Under the pieces are notes generated by a model. The model was not told where the DNA came from, did no database searches, and was given only the letters and a program-made list of their open reading frames with translations. DNA of 64,000 nucleotides from positions 1 to 64,000 of the forward strand of contig NZ_JBFMKQ010000005.1 in the NCBI RefSeq assembly GCF_040786285.1, given 5' to 3'. The number at the start of each line of letters is the position of its first letter. The stretch's first letter is position 1. Made by a program: the position numbers and the translations under genes. This stretch comes from Aquimarina sp040786285. GTDB taxonomy: Bacteria > Bacteroidota > Bacteroidia > Flavobacteriales > Flavobacteriaceae. Of this stretch, positions 9,501 through 17,105 are shown piece after piece.

Positions 9501-9865
9501 TCGAGAAACGGCTTAAAGCTATGAATAGAGCTTTGGAATTAGCGAATACCGCTCCTGGCGATATAGATGCGCGACTTTCTGCTTTAAAAAAGCGTTTCGA
9601 TAATTTAAATACAGCGTTTCGAGGAAACCAATCCAAGCAACAAGTAGGTGAGAAGACTAAACCCACCATTGGTGATCGAATGTTTGCCATTTACAGGGGA
9701 GTAGATCGCTCTACCTATGGGCCGACTAGTACACATTTAGAAACCATGCAGATTATCAATACTCTAATAAGTACAATGACTACGCAATACAACGGTTTAA
9801 AAAATGAAACCGATTCGCTGTCGAAAGCATTGCGAGAGGCTGGAGCACCTTATGTCGAGGAGTAA
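6596..9865 (+). CDS. Secreted BNR/VPS10 (sortilin-like) repeat protein, annotated glycosyl hydrolase family
   Basis: A signal peptide (M-K-T-K-F-A-H-F-F, then a Leu-rich core ending C-S-V-F-G-Q) precedes about 1070 residues. The first 750 residues carry repeated Asp-box/BNR elements such as S-N-D-G-G-A-S-W, S-I-D-G-G-R-T-W, S-T-D-G-G-E-T-W, S-S-D-K-G-T-S-W and S-S-D-N-G-R-T-W, each forming a blade of a large beta propeller like the VPS10 domain of sortilin. The C-terminal part has a Lys/Glu-rich segment, an Ig-like region and a helical tail. The family is abundant in Bacteroidota and is often called glycosyl hydrolase, but the catalytic activity is unproven. The longest frame begins at 6515; the ATG at 6596 is right because the signal peptide starts there. 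L-L-S-C could serve as a lipobox, although V-F-G-Q fits ordinary signal peptidase cleavage better. Confidence 0.85.
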   Translation: MKTKFAHFFTVFLLLLSCSVFGQRSKGKQVPQSTLSDSVFSGLKLRNIGPAFMSGRIADIAIHPKNENIWYVAVGSGGVWKTVNSGTTWKPIFDDQTSYSIGCVTIDPNNYNTIWVGTGENVGGRHVGYGDGIYRSNDGGASWENMGLKNSEHISKIIIHPENSNVIWAAVQGPLWKKGGERGLYKSIDGGRTWKKTLGDNQWIGVTDLIIDPRNPDQLYAATWQRHRTVAAYMGGGPGSGIHRSTDGGETWSILKEGLPKSWMGKIGLAISPQNPDILYAAIELDRRTGGVYRSSDKGTSWEKRSDAVAGATGPHYYQELYASPHHFERLYLVDSRMQISEDGGKTFTRMNRDHKHGDNHAVAFRKHDPNYILVGTDGGLYQTFDLTKNWHFIDNLPVTQYYKVAVDDSEPFYNIYGGTQDNSTQGGPSRTDNVHGIQNSDWKIVLNWDGHQPATEPGNPNIMYAERQEGNLSRVDLSTGEVIDIQPQPGANESFERFNWDAPILVSAHDPARIYFASQRLWRSNNRGDKWTAISGDLTKNQERIELNIMGKKQSWDAPWDFLAMSNYNTITSIAESPKQEGVLYVGTDDGIIQATQDGGSNWRRIDVGTLPGVPATAFVNDIKADLFDANTLYVALDNHKYGDFNPYLLKSSDNGRTWKSIKGNLPQRTLVWRIVQDHVQPNLLFAATEFGIYFTVNGGNKWIKLKGDMPTISFRDLAIQRKENDLIGASFGRGFFVFDDYTTLRTISEAKLKEEAILFPTRDAWWYIPRPNLSFDDKRGSQGASHYVAPNPDFGAVFTYYLKDGLKTAEEKRKESEKKNKGKDIAFPGWDKVEAERTEPKPQIVLTITNSNGKTIRRINGAVTKGFHRVSWDLRYPATNAITLKKQDFPFGAPRGLMAVPGKYTATLSKVIDGKVTPLSDPISFTVKQMRQGVLKGATPEEASTFWRDFEKAQGKVSTLDIQISKIEKRLKAMNRALELANTAPGDIDARLSALKKRFDNLNTAFRGNQSKQQVGEKTKPTIGDRMFAIYRGVDRSTYGPTSTHLETMQIINTLISTMTTQYNGLKNETDSLSKALREAGAPYVEE

Positions 9866-9894
9866 ATTAGATGCTATATTTTGCTGCCATTTTT

Positions 9895-9922
9895 CTTCCG
9901 ATAGATTGCGGAAGCAATTTTT
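9895..9922 (+). terminator. Possible weak terminator hairpin
   Basis: CTTCCG (9895-9900) pairs with CGGAAG (9909-9914) around an 8-nt loop and is followed by CAATTTTT. The stem is short and the T run is interrupted, so this is only a possible terminator for the BNR protein gene. Confidence 0.35.
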
Positions 9923-9988
9923 GGCGGTTTTAAGAATGAAATTCTTTATTTTTAATACAAATTAAATCTAATCTTAAAACTAACTTTT

Positions 9989-10840
9989 ATGAGACGTTTC
10001 ACAATGTATGGTTTACTTATTTTTTTGATCATAAGTTGCAAAGACAATAAAACAAAAGAAACTACAGAAGCAACAGAAGAGTCCGAGGTTGTAGCCGAAA
10101 AAACTATAAAATTAAAAAGTGAAGAAATAGCCTATAAAGTAGATACCTTATCAATGAAAGGGTATTTGGTCTTTAATGAAAATGCAACCGAAAAAAGACC
10201 GGGTGTTATTGTAGTTCATGAGTGGTGGGGACATAATGATTATGTGCGAGAAAGAGCAAATATGCTTGCAGAATTGGGGTATGTTGCCTTAGCTATCGAT
10301 ATGTATGGTGATGGTAAACAAGCAGCTCATCCCGATGATGCCGGGAAATTTGCTATGAGTGTTATGGGTAATATAGAGACAGCCACTGCTAGATTTAATG
10401 CCGCCTTAGAAATGCTTAAGGCACAAGAGTCTGTAGATCCAGACAAGATTGCTGCAATAGGGTATTGTTTTGGAGGGAGTGTTGCTCTTACTATGGCAAA
10501 TGCTGGAGTAGATTTGGATGCTGTTGCTGCTTTTCATAGTGGTGTACAACTTCCTGTCATGCCCACAGCAGATATTAAAGCGAAAGTATTGGTTTGTAAT
10601 GGTGCAATAGACCCTTTTATACCGATAGAAACTGTTGATGCTTATAAAAAAGCAATGGATAGTGTAAAAGCAGATTATAAATATATCGCATACGAAAATG
10701 CAACTCATTCTTTTACCAGTAAGGCGGCAGATTCATTAGCTAAAAAATTTGATATGCCACTAGCGTATCAGCAAGAGGCAGATGAAAAATCATGGGCAGA
10801 ACTTCAAAAGTTATTAGAAGAGGCGTTCAAAGAAAATTAA
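9989..10840 (+). CDS. Dienelactone hydrolase family lipoprotein
   Basis: The 283-residue product is an alpha/beta hydrolase of the dienelactone hydrolase family. The nucleophile motif G-Y-C-F-G-G (Cys near residue 159), the acid in N-G-A-I-D-P-F (near 208) and the base in A-T-H-S-F (near 240) make the Cys-Asp-His triad typical of the family. The N-terminus is a lipoprotein signal (hydrophobic core, L-I-I-S-C lipobox, then K-D), so the enzyme is exported and membrane-anchored, unlike the cytoplasmic enzymes of chloroaromatic breakdown. A Thr/Glu-rich linker (about residues 20-40) separates the anchor from the catalytic domain. The substrate is probably an ester or lactone, otherwise unknown. 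A strong terminator follows directly. Confidence 0.87.
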   Translation: MRRFTMYGLLIFLIISCKDNKTKETTEATEESEVVAEKTIKLKSEEIAYKVDTLSMKGYLVFNENATEKRPGVIVVHEWWGHNDYVRERANMLAELGYVALAIDMYGDGKQAAHPDDAGKFAMSVMGNIETATARFNAALEMLKAQESVDPDKIAAIGYCFGGSVALTMANAGVDLDAVAAFHSGVQLPVMPTADIKAKVLVCNGAIDPFIPIETVDAYKKAMDSVKADYKYIAYENATHSFTSKAADSLAKKFDMPLAYQQEADEKSWAELQKLLEEAFKEN

Positions 10841-10855
10841 ATGTTCAATGATCCT

Positions 10856-10896
10856 GACCTGTTAGGTACTAAATAAACCTGACAGGTCTTATTTTT
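10856..10896 (+). terminator. Intrinsic terminator after the dienelactone hydrolase gene
   Basis: GACCTGTTAGGT (10856-10867) pairs with ACCTGACAGGTC (10877-10888) over 12 positions, with a single G-U pair, and is followed by TTATTTTT. It lies 15 bases after the stop codon and separates the gene from the convergent DUF6048 gene. Confidence 0.85.
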
Positions 10897-10904
10897 GATA
10901 GTAT

Positions 10905-11621
10905 TTATTTTTTCTTCTTGAAAAAAGGAATTAGATAGCTTACTGTATATGCATAACCAACACCAATGTCACTAAAGTCATTGGTTCTACCAAATCCGGG
11001 AATATATAGATTGTCAAATGTATCTGGTTTTTCTTCGCTGACTAAACTTCTTAATGATACATTGGCTCCGAGATATAGATTATTTATAATTTCTACTTCA
11101 ATACCAAAAACCAGTTCGATCCAACTGGCAGTTAGCATATCAGACTTTATTGGGGTTGTTACTCTATTTTCTCCAAAATAATTTGTGCCGGTAAATACCG
11201 AATATTCATTTAAGGTTTGATCAAATCTAGAGAAACCATAACGCAACCCAACATAAATACTATTTTGCATACCGTACCAGTTATCATAAGCATTATAGTC
11301 TACTCCAGCTCTAATATAACTACCAGATCCTTCTACATTAATATTTTCTTCATCTCTTTTTAAGGATTCGTTACCTACTTCTGCTGCAATATAAAATTTC
11401 TTATATAGCCTGTAGTCACCTACAATTTCGAATCCCGAATATACTTTGTCATCAACAGCTGTACGAATTAATCTGGCAAGATCAACTCCTACTCTAAACC
11501 CATATTTTTCAGCTGGAGGCAAAGTGTCTTTAGGGGTAATTTTTTCTTGTTCTTCCTGTGCCTGAATACCTGTGGCTAGTAGAATACTAATGAAAAATAA
11601 ATACGTGTGCAGTTGTTTCAT
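10905..11621 (-). CDS. DUF6048 family outer-membrane beta-barrel-like protein
   Basis: A signal peptide (cut near G-I-Q-A-Q-E) is followed by about 215 residues rich in alternating aromatic strands, such as Y-I-R-A-G-V-D-Y-N and N-S-I-Y-V-G-L-R-Y-G-F, with a C-terminal strand near V-S-Y-L-I-P-F-F. This pattern suggests a small outer-membrane barrel. It matches the DUF6048 family, which in flavobacteria lies next to DUF6452 and rlmD, the same order as here. Its start overlaps the end of the DUF6452 gene by 35 bases, so translation is probably coupled. Function is unknown. Confidence 0.78.
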   Translation of the reverse strand: MKQLHTYLFFISILLATGIQAQEEQEKITPKDTLPPAEKYGFRVGVDLARLIRTAVDDKVYSGFEIVGDYRLYKKFYIAAEVGNESLKRDEENINVEGSGSYIRAGVDYNAYDNWYGMQNSIYVGLRYGFSRFDQTLNEYSVFTGTNYFGENRVTTPIKSDMLTASWIELVFGIEVEIINNLYLGANVSLRSLVSEEKPDTFDNLYIPGFGRTNDFSDIGVGYAYTVSYLIPFFKKKK

Positions 11622-12102
11622 CTGTTACGTTTTCTCTTTGTATTGTTATATTTCTAATCCAACTACCGTCATTGCCTACTTCTGGAGGAGATGCTGTAAG
11701 GCCTATATAATTAACTCTAAATCCGCAAGCACTACTCACATACTCTTCTTCTAATGTATATTGAAAACTAACCGTATCGGTATTTTCTGGTATAGAGTCA
11801 TTTTCAAAATTTGAATTTATAGTAAATTCGTAGTCAGTAATAGATTCTTTTGTTTTTAGCGGTATGATGATTGAATCGGTTACCGTGCCTAAAGTAAAAG
11901 GACTGTCTACATCTACTGCTTTTACCTGTAATTCTATCGGAGGTTTTATCTCGGTACCCGTATCAAAATCAATAAACTTAATAATTAGAAGGGGGGTTGT
12001 AGGAGTACCTTCTGCACAGATATCATCTCTTTCACAACTAGAGTTTGTGTATAATATGAATATAGAAGTTAATAGTAATAGCAGATATTTTGATATTCTC
12101 AT
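11587..12102 (-). CDS. DUF6452 family lipoprotein
   Basis: The 171-residue product begins with a lipoprotein signal (N-S-S-C followed by E-R-D-D, acidic residues that resemble the Bacteroidota surface-export signal) and continues with a beta-rich domain of the DUF6452 family, containing C-A-E-G-T-P-T-T-P and the C-terminal A-C-G-F-R-V-N-Y motif. It lies 3 bases after rlmD and overlaps the DUF6048 gene by 35 bases. The pairing with a predicted outer-membrane barrel suggests that the two act together in the envelope; this is inference from gene order. Confidence 0.78.
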   Translation of the reverse strand: MRISKYLLLLLTSIFILYTNSSCERDDICAEGTPTTPLLIIKFIDFDTGTEIKPPIELQVKAVDVDSPFTLGTVTDSIIIPLKTKESITDYEFTINSNFENDSIPENTDTVSFQYTLEEEYVSSACGFRVNYIGLTASPPEVGNDGSWIRNITIQRENVTDETTAHVFIFH

Positions 12103-12105
12103 ATA

Positions 12106-13515
12106 TTATCTTTTTTCTAATAAAACCACATTTTCTACATGATACGTTTGCGGAAACATATCTACAGGCTGTACCTTGGTTACTTTGTATGTTTCATCTA
12201 ATAACGCCAAGTCACGTGCTTGTGTTGCACTATTGCAGCTTACGTACACAATTTTTTTTGGTGAAATGTTTAATAGTTGTGCTACTACATCTTTGTGCAT
12301 ACCATCTCTTGGTGGATCAGTAATTACAACTTCTGGTTGTCCATGATTGGCTATAAACTCTTTTGTAAACACCTTTTTCATGTCACCGGCATAGAACTCT
12401 ACATTGTCTATATTGTTGTTTCGAGCATTTTCTTTAGCATCTTCTATCGCTTCTGGTACAGCTTCTACACCAATAACTTTTTTGGCTTGTTTAGCAACAA
12501 ATTGTGCTATAGTACCCGTTCCTGTATATAAATCATATACCAATTCGTTACCGGTAAGACTAGCAAAATCCCGAGTAACTTTATATAATTCGTAGGCTTG
12601 TTTTGAATTAGTTTGATAAAAGGATTTTGCATTGATTTTGAATCGTAACCCTTCCATTTCTTCTTCGATAAAATCCTTTCCTTTATAACAAATTACTTCC
12701 TGGTCATAAATAGTATCATTTCCTTTAGAATTAATTACATATTGCAGCGAAGTGATTTCGGGAAACTCTGAGGCAATATAATCCAGTAATAATGTTCTTT
12801 TTTCTTCATCTTCATTAAAAAATTGGATAAGCACCATAATTTCTCCTGTAGATGAAATACGTAACATCAAGGTGCGCAGAAAACCTTCTTGTTTCCTGGC
12901 ATTATAAAAAGACAGGTTGTTTTCTGTGGCAAAAGTCTTTACTTTATTTCTTATATCATTACTAGGATCTTCTTGTAAATAACATGTATCTATGTCAAGA
13001 ATTTTGTCCCACATTCCCGGCATATGAAAACCTAATGCATTTCTACTTTTGATTTCGGTTCCGCTCTGGATCTCTTCTAAAGTAAGCCATCTGCTATCAC
13101 TAAAAGAAAATTCCATTTTGTTTCTATAGAAAAACTGATCATCTGATCCTAATATAGGAGTTATCGTTGGTAGCTCAATTTTGCCTAATCGAGTAAGATT
13201 ATTTACAATTTCTTGTTGCTTATATGCCAGTTGATGTTCATATCCCATAAATTGCCATCTGCATCCACCACAGGTTCCAAAATGTGCACAAGTAGGTGCT
13301 ACTCGTTTAGGCGATTTTTTATGAAATACAGTTGCTGATCCTTCATAATACGCTTTGCGCTTTTTAGTGGTTTGTATATCTACCACGTCACCAGGAACTG
13401 CATTGTTGATAAATATCACTTTTCCGTCAGGAGCTTTGGCAATACTTTTTCCCTTTGCGCCTGCGTCAATTACTTCGATATGTTCAAAGATTTGTCTTCG
13501 ATTTTTTCTTGCCAT
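12106..13515 (-). CDS. rlmD: 23S rRNA (uracil(1939)-C(5))-methyltransferase RlmD
   Basis: The 469-residue protein has the full RlmD/RumA architecture. A TRAM domain covers about residues 8-65 (I-D-A-G-A-K-G-K-S-I, then V-P-G-D-V-V-D). The iron-sulfur cluster cysteines lie in C-A-H-F-G-T-C-G-G-C-R-W, with a further Cys in D-I-D-T-C-Y-L. The methyltransferase domain has motif I (L-Y-T-G-T-G-T-I), the T-D-P-P-R-D-G motif, and the catalytic Cys in V-Y-V-S-C-N-S-A-T. It methylates C5 of a uridine in 23S rRNA in the cytoplasm. Bacteroidota often have more than one RlmD/TrmA-like copy, so the exact target base is inferred. It is the first gene of a three-gene operon with two envelope proteins. Confidence 0.9.
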   Translation of the reverse strand: MARKNRRQIFEHIEVIDAGAKGKSIAKAPDGKVIFINNAVPGDVVDIQTTKKRKAYYEGSATVFHKKSPKRVAPTCAHFGTCGGCRWQFMGYEHQLAYKQQEIVNNLTRLGKIELPTITPILGSDDQFFYRNKMEFSFSDSRWLTLEEIQSGTEIKSRNALGFHMPGMWDKILDIDTCYLQEDPSNDIRNKVKTFATENNLSFYNARKQEGFLRTLMLRISSTGEIMVLIQFFNEDEEKRTLLLDYIASEFPEITSLQYVINSKGNDTIYDQEVICYKGKDFIEEEMEGLRFKINAKSFYQTNSKQAYELYKVTRDFASLTGNELVYDLYTGTGTIAQFVAKQAKKVIGVEAVPEAIEDAKENARNNNIDNVEFYAGDMKKVFTKEFIANHGQPEVVITDPPRDGMHKDVVAQLLNISPKKIVYVSCNSATQARDLALLDETYKVTKVQPVDMFPQTYHVENVVLLEKR

Positions 13516-13631
13516 AGCGCAAAAATAAGAATAGAAAGCATATACTTATTAATTATTCAATATATCTTATAAAAAGAAATAAAAAAAATGAACCTATTTA
13601 ATAGTTCGACGTCTATAATATAAAGGTTACT

Positions 13632-14180
13632 ATGACAACAACCGATAAGATATTTGATTCTTTGTTGGTAATGCAATGCCAATCCGGAAACAGGAAAGCA
13701 ATGGCGCTTCTTGTTAAAAGATGGCATCCTAGGTTGTGTAAACAGGCATATTGGTATACAAATAATATAGAGGCCTCAAAAGATGTTGTTCAGGACAGTT
13801 GGAGTAAAATACTTTTAAAAATTCATAATCTTAAGGATCCAAACAGTTTTGGAAGTTGGGCACTAACTATTGTTACTCGTAATGCGATTGATTGGCAACG
13901 AAAGCACAAAAAGGAGCTAGTGAATTTAAATTCTTACCACAAAGAGAATCATAGAAGCACTATCGATCATGATACTAATGAATTGGTGGTTGTTCAGCTA
14001 AGAAAATCAATAAAAGAACTACCAAAAACCCAACAGATCGTGCTTAACCTTTTTTATATAGAAGAGTATAGTATTAAACAGATAAGCGAAATAATGAATG
14101 TATCGACGGGTACCATTAAGTCCCGTTTGTTTAATGCCAGAGAAAAATTAAAATTAATTCTTAAAAAACAGAAATTATGA
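13632..14180 (+). CDS. ECF-type RNA polymerase sigma-70 factor
   Basis: At 182 residues this has only sigma regions 2 and 4. Region 2 (about residues 12-90) contains the core-binding D-V-V-Q-D-S-W-S-K-I motif and the S-W-A-L-T-I-V-T-R-N-A-I-D DNA-melting segment; region 4 (about 120-178) contains L-P-K-T-Q-Q-I-V-L and a helix-turn-helix (I-K-Q-I-S-E-I-M-N-V-S-T-G-T-I-K-S-R). ECF factors direct RNA polymerase to small stress or envelope regulons. Its stop overlaps the start of the next gene by 4 bases (ATGA), so the downstream membrane protein is the likely partner or anti-sigma factor. No consensus housekeeping promoter is visible upstream. Confidence 0.9.
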   Translation: MTTTDKIFDSLLVMQCQSGNRKAMALLVKRWHPRLCKQAYWYTNNIEASKDVVQDSWSKILLKIHNLKDPNSFGSWALTIVTRNAIDWQRKHKKELVNLNSYHKENHRSTIDHDTNELVVVQLRKSIKELPKTQQIVLNLFYIEEYSIKQISEIMNVSTGTIKSRLFNAREKLKLILKKQKL

Positions 14181-14560
14181 AAAATGACATAAAAGACATT
14201 GATCGATTAATTAAAGAAACGCTAACTCAGGAAGAGGCTAAATTTTATGATGAATTAGATGAGCAGAATCTCTTAGAGATGATTGGAGGGTTGTTTAAAA
14301 CGAGAAATAGTTGGATCATTATAATAATGAATATTGTACATGTAATAGCATTTGGACTATTAGTGTATTGTATCGTTCAATTTTTAAATACTGATGCTAC
14401 TAATGAACTTATCAAATGGTCTGTTGCCGGATTTACGTGTATGAGTTTTGTAATAATGCTTAAGCTTTTTTCCTGGATGCAGATGGATAAAAATGCACTG
14501 TTAAGAGAAATTAAGAGGTTAGAACTTCAGATATCTTCTTTAGCTTCGAAAGTATCTTAA
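14177..14560 (+). CDS. DUF6768 family membrane protein, putative partner of the ECF sigma factor
   Basis: The 127-residue protein has a soluble acidic N-terminus (D-I-D-R-L-I-K-E-T-L-T-Q-E-E-A-K-F-Y-D-E-L), two transmembrane helices (about residues 47-67 and 80-96) and a short C-terminal coiled coil. The N-terminus and the M-I-G-G-L-F-K motif fit DUF6768, a family encoded next to ECF sigma genes in flavobacteria. The 4-base overlap and membrane topology suggest anti-sigma or sigma-modulating activity, but it lacks a recognisable zinc-type anti-sigma motif. Family call moderate, function inferred. Confidence 0.7.
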   Translation: MKNDIKDIDRLIKETLTQEEAKFYDELDEQNLLEMIGGLFKTRNSWIIIIMNIVHVIAFGLLVYCIVQFLNTDATNELIKWSVAGFTCMSFVIMLKLFSWMQMDKNALLREIKRLELQISSLASKVS

Positions 14561-14768
14561 AATGAGATTCTGTTAGAATATCAGCTTCTATTTCATAGAA
14601 AATAAAATTTTGAGGTATTATTGCGCATAAAATTAATAATTCGCTAAAGTTTTATTAATTTTGCAATTCTCTTAGGGATGATTTCTCTCCCACGCTGAAT
14701 TTTCGAGTCTTTTCGAAAGGATAAAGGTACAGAAGGAATGGTTGTTTTATCAATTTAAATTATTAAAA

Positions 14769-16010
14769 ATGGCTGTTTTAGAAAAATTAACTTCTCAGCA
14801 AGCAATTGATTTAGAAAATAAGTATGGAGCTCATAATTACCATCCTTTACCCGTTGTACTGAACAGAGGAGAAGGTGTTTATGTATGGGATGTAGAAGGT
14901 AAAAAGTATTATGATTTTTTAAGCGCATACTCTGCGGTTAATCAAGGACATTGTCATCCCAAAATAGTTGGGGCAATGGTTAATCAAGCACAAACGTTAA
15001 CGCTTACGTCAAGAGCGTTTTATAATGATAAGCTTGGAGAATATGAGAAGTTTGCGACCGAATATTTTGGTTTCGATAAGCTTTTACCCATGAATACTGG
15101 TGCAGAAGCAGTTGAAACCGCTCTAAAAATATGCAGAAAATGGGCATATGAGAAAAAAGGTATTTCTGAAAATGAAGCTCAGATTATAGTATGTGAGAAT
15201 AATTTTCATGGAAGAACTACTACAATAATATCATTCTCCAATGATCCTGTGGCAAGAAAGAATTTTGGACCTTATACTGCTGGATTTATCAAAATAGAAT
15301 ATGATAACCTTGCTGCGTTAGAGAACGCACTAGAAAATAATAAAAATGTAGCAGGATTTTTAGTAGAACCTATACAAGGAGAAGCTGGAGTTTATGTGCC
15401 TTCTGAAGATTATTTAACCAAAGCTAAAGCACTTTGCGAAAAACATAATGTATTGTTTATTGCCGATGAAGTGCAAACTGGGATTGCTCGTACAGGCCAA
15501 TTATTGGCTGTAAACTATGAGAATGTAAAACCTGATGTTTTAATTCTGGGTAAAGCATTAAGTGGGGGGGCATATCCGGTTTCTGCAGTATTCGCAGATG
15601 ATCATATTATGGAAGTGATTAAACCAGGAAATCATGGAAGTACTTTTGGAGGTAATCCTGTTGCAGCTGCTGTAGCGATTGCCGCTTTAGAGGTTGTGAG
15701 AGATGAAAAACTGGCAGAAAATGCTTTTGAACTGGGAGAACTATTCAGATCCGAGTTAAATAAGTATATAGAGACTTCAGGAATTGTGAATTTAGTGAGA
15801 GGTAAAGGATTGTTAAATGCGATAGTAATCAATGATTCTGAAGAAAGTGAAACAGCATGGAACATCTGTGTGGCACTTAAAGAAAATGGTCTTTTAGCTA
15901 AACCAACACATGGTAATATTATTCGTTTTGCACCACCATTAGTTATGAGTAAAGAACAACTACTAGAATGTGTTGGTATTATTACCAAAACATTAAAAGA
16001 GTTTGAGTAA
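14769..16010 (+). CDS. rocD: Ornithine--oxo-acid transaminase RocD
   Basis: The protein is a class III PLP aminotransferase of about 413 residues, full length for ornithine aminotransferase. Diagnostic segments are Y-G-A-H-N-Y-H-P-L-P-V near the start, the N-T-G-A-E-A-V-E-T-A phosphate-binding loop, the N-F-H-G-R-T-T motif, F-I-A-D-E-V-Q-T-G-I, and the PLP lysine in L-G-K-A-L-S-G-G. It converts ornithine and 2-oxoglutarate to glutamate semialdehyde and glutamate. I start it at the ATG at 14769, since the longer frame begins at a TTG with no homologous residues. A TAATTTTG box at 14656-14663 may be its -7 element, giving a leader of about 100 bases. A strong terminator follows. Confidence 0.93.
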   Translation: MAVLEKLTSQQAIDLENKYGAHNYHPLPVVLNRGEGVYVWDVEGKKYYDFLSAYSAVNQGHCHPKIVGAMVNQAQTLTLTSRAFYNDKLGEYEKFATEYFGFDKLLPMNTGAEAVETALKICRKWAYEKKGISENEAQIIVCENNFHGRTTTIISFSNDPVARKNFGPYTAGFIKIEYDNLAALENALENNKNVAGFLVEPIQGEAGVYVPSEDYLTKAKALCEKHNVLFIADEVQTGIARTGQLLAVNYENVKPDVLILGKALSGGAYPVSAVFADDHIMEVIKPGNHGSTFGGNPVAAAVAIAALEVVRDEKLAENAFELGELFRSELNKYIETSGIVNLVRGKGLLNAIVINDSEESETAWNICVALKENGLLAKPTHGNIIRFAPPLVMSKEQLLECVGIITKTLKEFE

Positions 16011-16034
16011 AAACAGATAAAATTATTTAAAAAT

Positions 16035-16062
16035 AAAACCTCGCATATTGCGAGGTTTTATT
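16035..16062. terminator. Bidirectional intrinsic terminator after rocD
   Basis: A perfect 10-bp stem (AAAACCTCGC at 16035-16044 and GCGAGGTTTT at 16050-16059) with A and T tracts on both sides. It can stop transcription of rocD from the left and of the convergent membrane-protein pair from the right. Confidence 0.88.
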
Positions 16063-16090
16063 ATATATTCGATCATTAATTTCCCGCTTC

Positions 16091-16411
16091 TTATTGATAT
16101 CCTCGAGCCATCTCTTCGATCATTTCCTGATACCCTTCCATTCCAATAGTAGCGAATGTGATAATCACGAAAATTAAATAGATTGCACTTAGTATCAAAC
16201 CAATAATTGCTAAAATTTTACCAGTTTTTACATTATTGTATCCTTCGTATAGCTCAGGGTTTTCTGTATATAAAGCCGTTGCCTTTTTAGCAAGAACTAA
16301 TGCTACAATGGCAAAAATAAGCCCAAGTAAACCATAGCAACAACATCCTACAATAGAAAGAATACCAAAAACTAAGATAAGGGTGGAGTTGGGTAATGTT
16401 TGTTTTTCCAT
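16091..16411 (-). CDS. CCC-motif small membrane protein
   Basis: This 106-residue protein has two long hydrophobic helices (about residues 10-38 and 66-90). The first contains the triple cysteine V-G-C-C-C-Y-G-L-L-G, which defines the Bacteroidota family called CCC motif membrane protein; a DUF4190-like arrangement is also seen. The loop between the helices (Y-T-E-N-P-E-L-Y-E-G-Y-N-N-V-K-T-G-K) is typical of the family. It is 12 bases downstream of the DUF2752 gene, and these two families commonly occur together. Function is unknown. Confidence 0.8.
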   Translation of the reverse strand: MEKQTLPNSTLILVFGILSIVGCCCYGLLGLIFAIVALVLAKKATALYTENPELYEGYNNVKTGKILAIIGLILSAIYLIFVIITFATIGMEGYQEMIEEMARGYQ

Positions 16412-16423
16412 AATTTTAATCGA

Positions 16424-16738
16424 TTAGTTAAAAATAATTTTCATTTTGATTATATAGCTTACAATAATTGTGAGCACAGTGGTAATCATTAGACCAGTCT
16501 TAATTAGATAGCCATATTTAAGTTTGAGAAAAAAGTTGAATCCTAAAAACATCAGTAATAATAGAAGAGGGTAAATGGCAGGATACATATAAAATGCTGC
16601 TGTAAACTCTCCTTGCAATAAAAGAGATATTGACCTTTGCATACCGCAACCTAAACAATCAACGCCTAAAATCTTTTTGTTTATACAAGGCAGCATGTAT
16701 TTTTCCAAAGGCAATGTATTACTGATTAATGCATGCAA
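16424..16738 (-). CDS. DUF2752 family membrane protein
   Basis: The 104-residue product carries the DUF2752 signature C-L-G-C-G-M-Q-R-S-I (Cys-x-x-Cys-G followed by an arginine) before a first transmembrane segment, and has two further hydrophobic stretches. The family is widespread in Bacteroidota, usually beside a CCC-motif or DUF4190-type membrane protein as here. Activity is unknown; the paired cysteines hint at metal or redox chemistry, which is only inference. Confidence 0.78.
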   Translation of the reverse strand: MHALISNTLPLEKYMLPCINKKILGVDCLGCGMQRSISLLLQGEFTAAFYMYPAIYPLLLLLMFLGFNFFLKLKYGYLIKTGLMITTVLTIIVSYIIKMKIIFN

Positions 16739-16765
16739 TATACATAATTAAGTTATTTAAAACAT

Positions 16766-16800
16766 TTGAGAGGTTAAAAAACTATTATTTGATACTTTTG
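16766..16800 (+). promoter_or_regulatory. Putative flavobacterial promoter (TTG-N24-TACTTTTG)
   Basis: TTG at 16766-16768 and TACTTTTG at 16793-16800 match the Bacteroidota -33/-7 pattern, with spacing slightly longer than the usual 17-23. It would start transcription near 16806 toward the small membrane protein and Smr gene. The leader includes a 15-codon open frame from 16810 that may be fortuitous. Confidence 0.4.
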
Positions 16801-16893
16801 TGCAATAAAATGAACCATGACAAGCAAGTTGGTGTGAATTTATACACGCTATGGTGAATTACATCTAATAAAGATTAAAGAATAAAAGAGTAG

Positions 16894-17103
16894 ATGAAAG
16901 GAGAAAACGTAAAAAAAATAATTAGTATAGTTAGTATTATTACTGGTGCAGTAGCTCTTATCAGTGAAATCTCTTCAGAAAATAAAAATTACTATATTCA
17001 AAGTATAGGAGTTATATTATTAATGATCGGTCTGTTTTTAATTACTTCTAAAATTGAATCTAAGACAGAAAGTAATCCAGATAGAAATTTTGAAGAGGAA
17101 TAA
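16894..17103 (+). CDS. Small two-helix membrane protein, unknown function
   Basis: The 69-residue product has two hydrophobic helices (about residues 7-24 and 33-51) separated by a short polar turn, and a charged C-terminal tail. It does not match a family I can name. The start follows AAAGAGTAG, a purine-rich stretch. It ends 2 bases before the Smr-domain gene, so the two probably form an operon. Its short length and composition are consistent with an accessory membrane peptide. Confidence 0.6.
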   Translation: MKGENVKKIISIVSIITGAVALISEISSENKNYYIQSIGVILLMIGLFLITSKIESKTESNPDRNFEEE

Positions 17104-17105
17104 CT

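Noticed and set aside
13520..13560. CAAAAATA box before rlmD as a full promoter
   Set aside because: The nearest CAA on the minus strand is 30 nt away, outside the 17-23 range, so only the -7 element is suggestive.
14656..14663. Riboswitch in the rocD leader
   Set aside because: The 100-base leader has only short A+T-rich stems and no recognised aptamer sequence; I left it as a plain leader with a -7 box.
16810..16857. 15-codon frame in the leader before the small membrane protein
   Set aside because: It has no family, no spacing that suggests attenuation, and such short frames are frequent in leader sequences.
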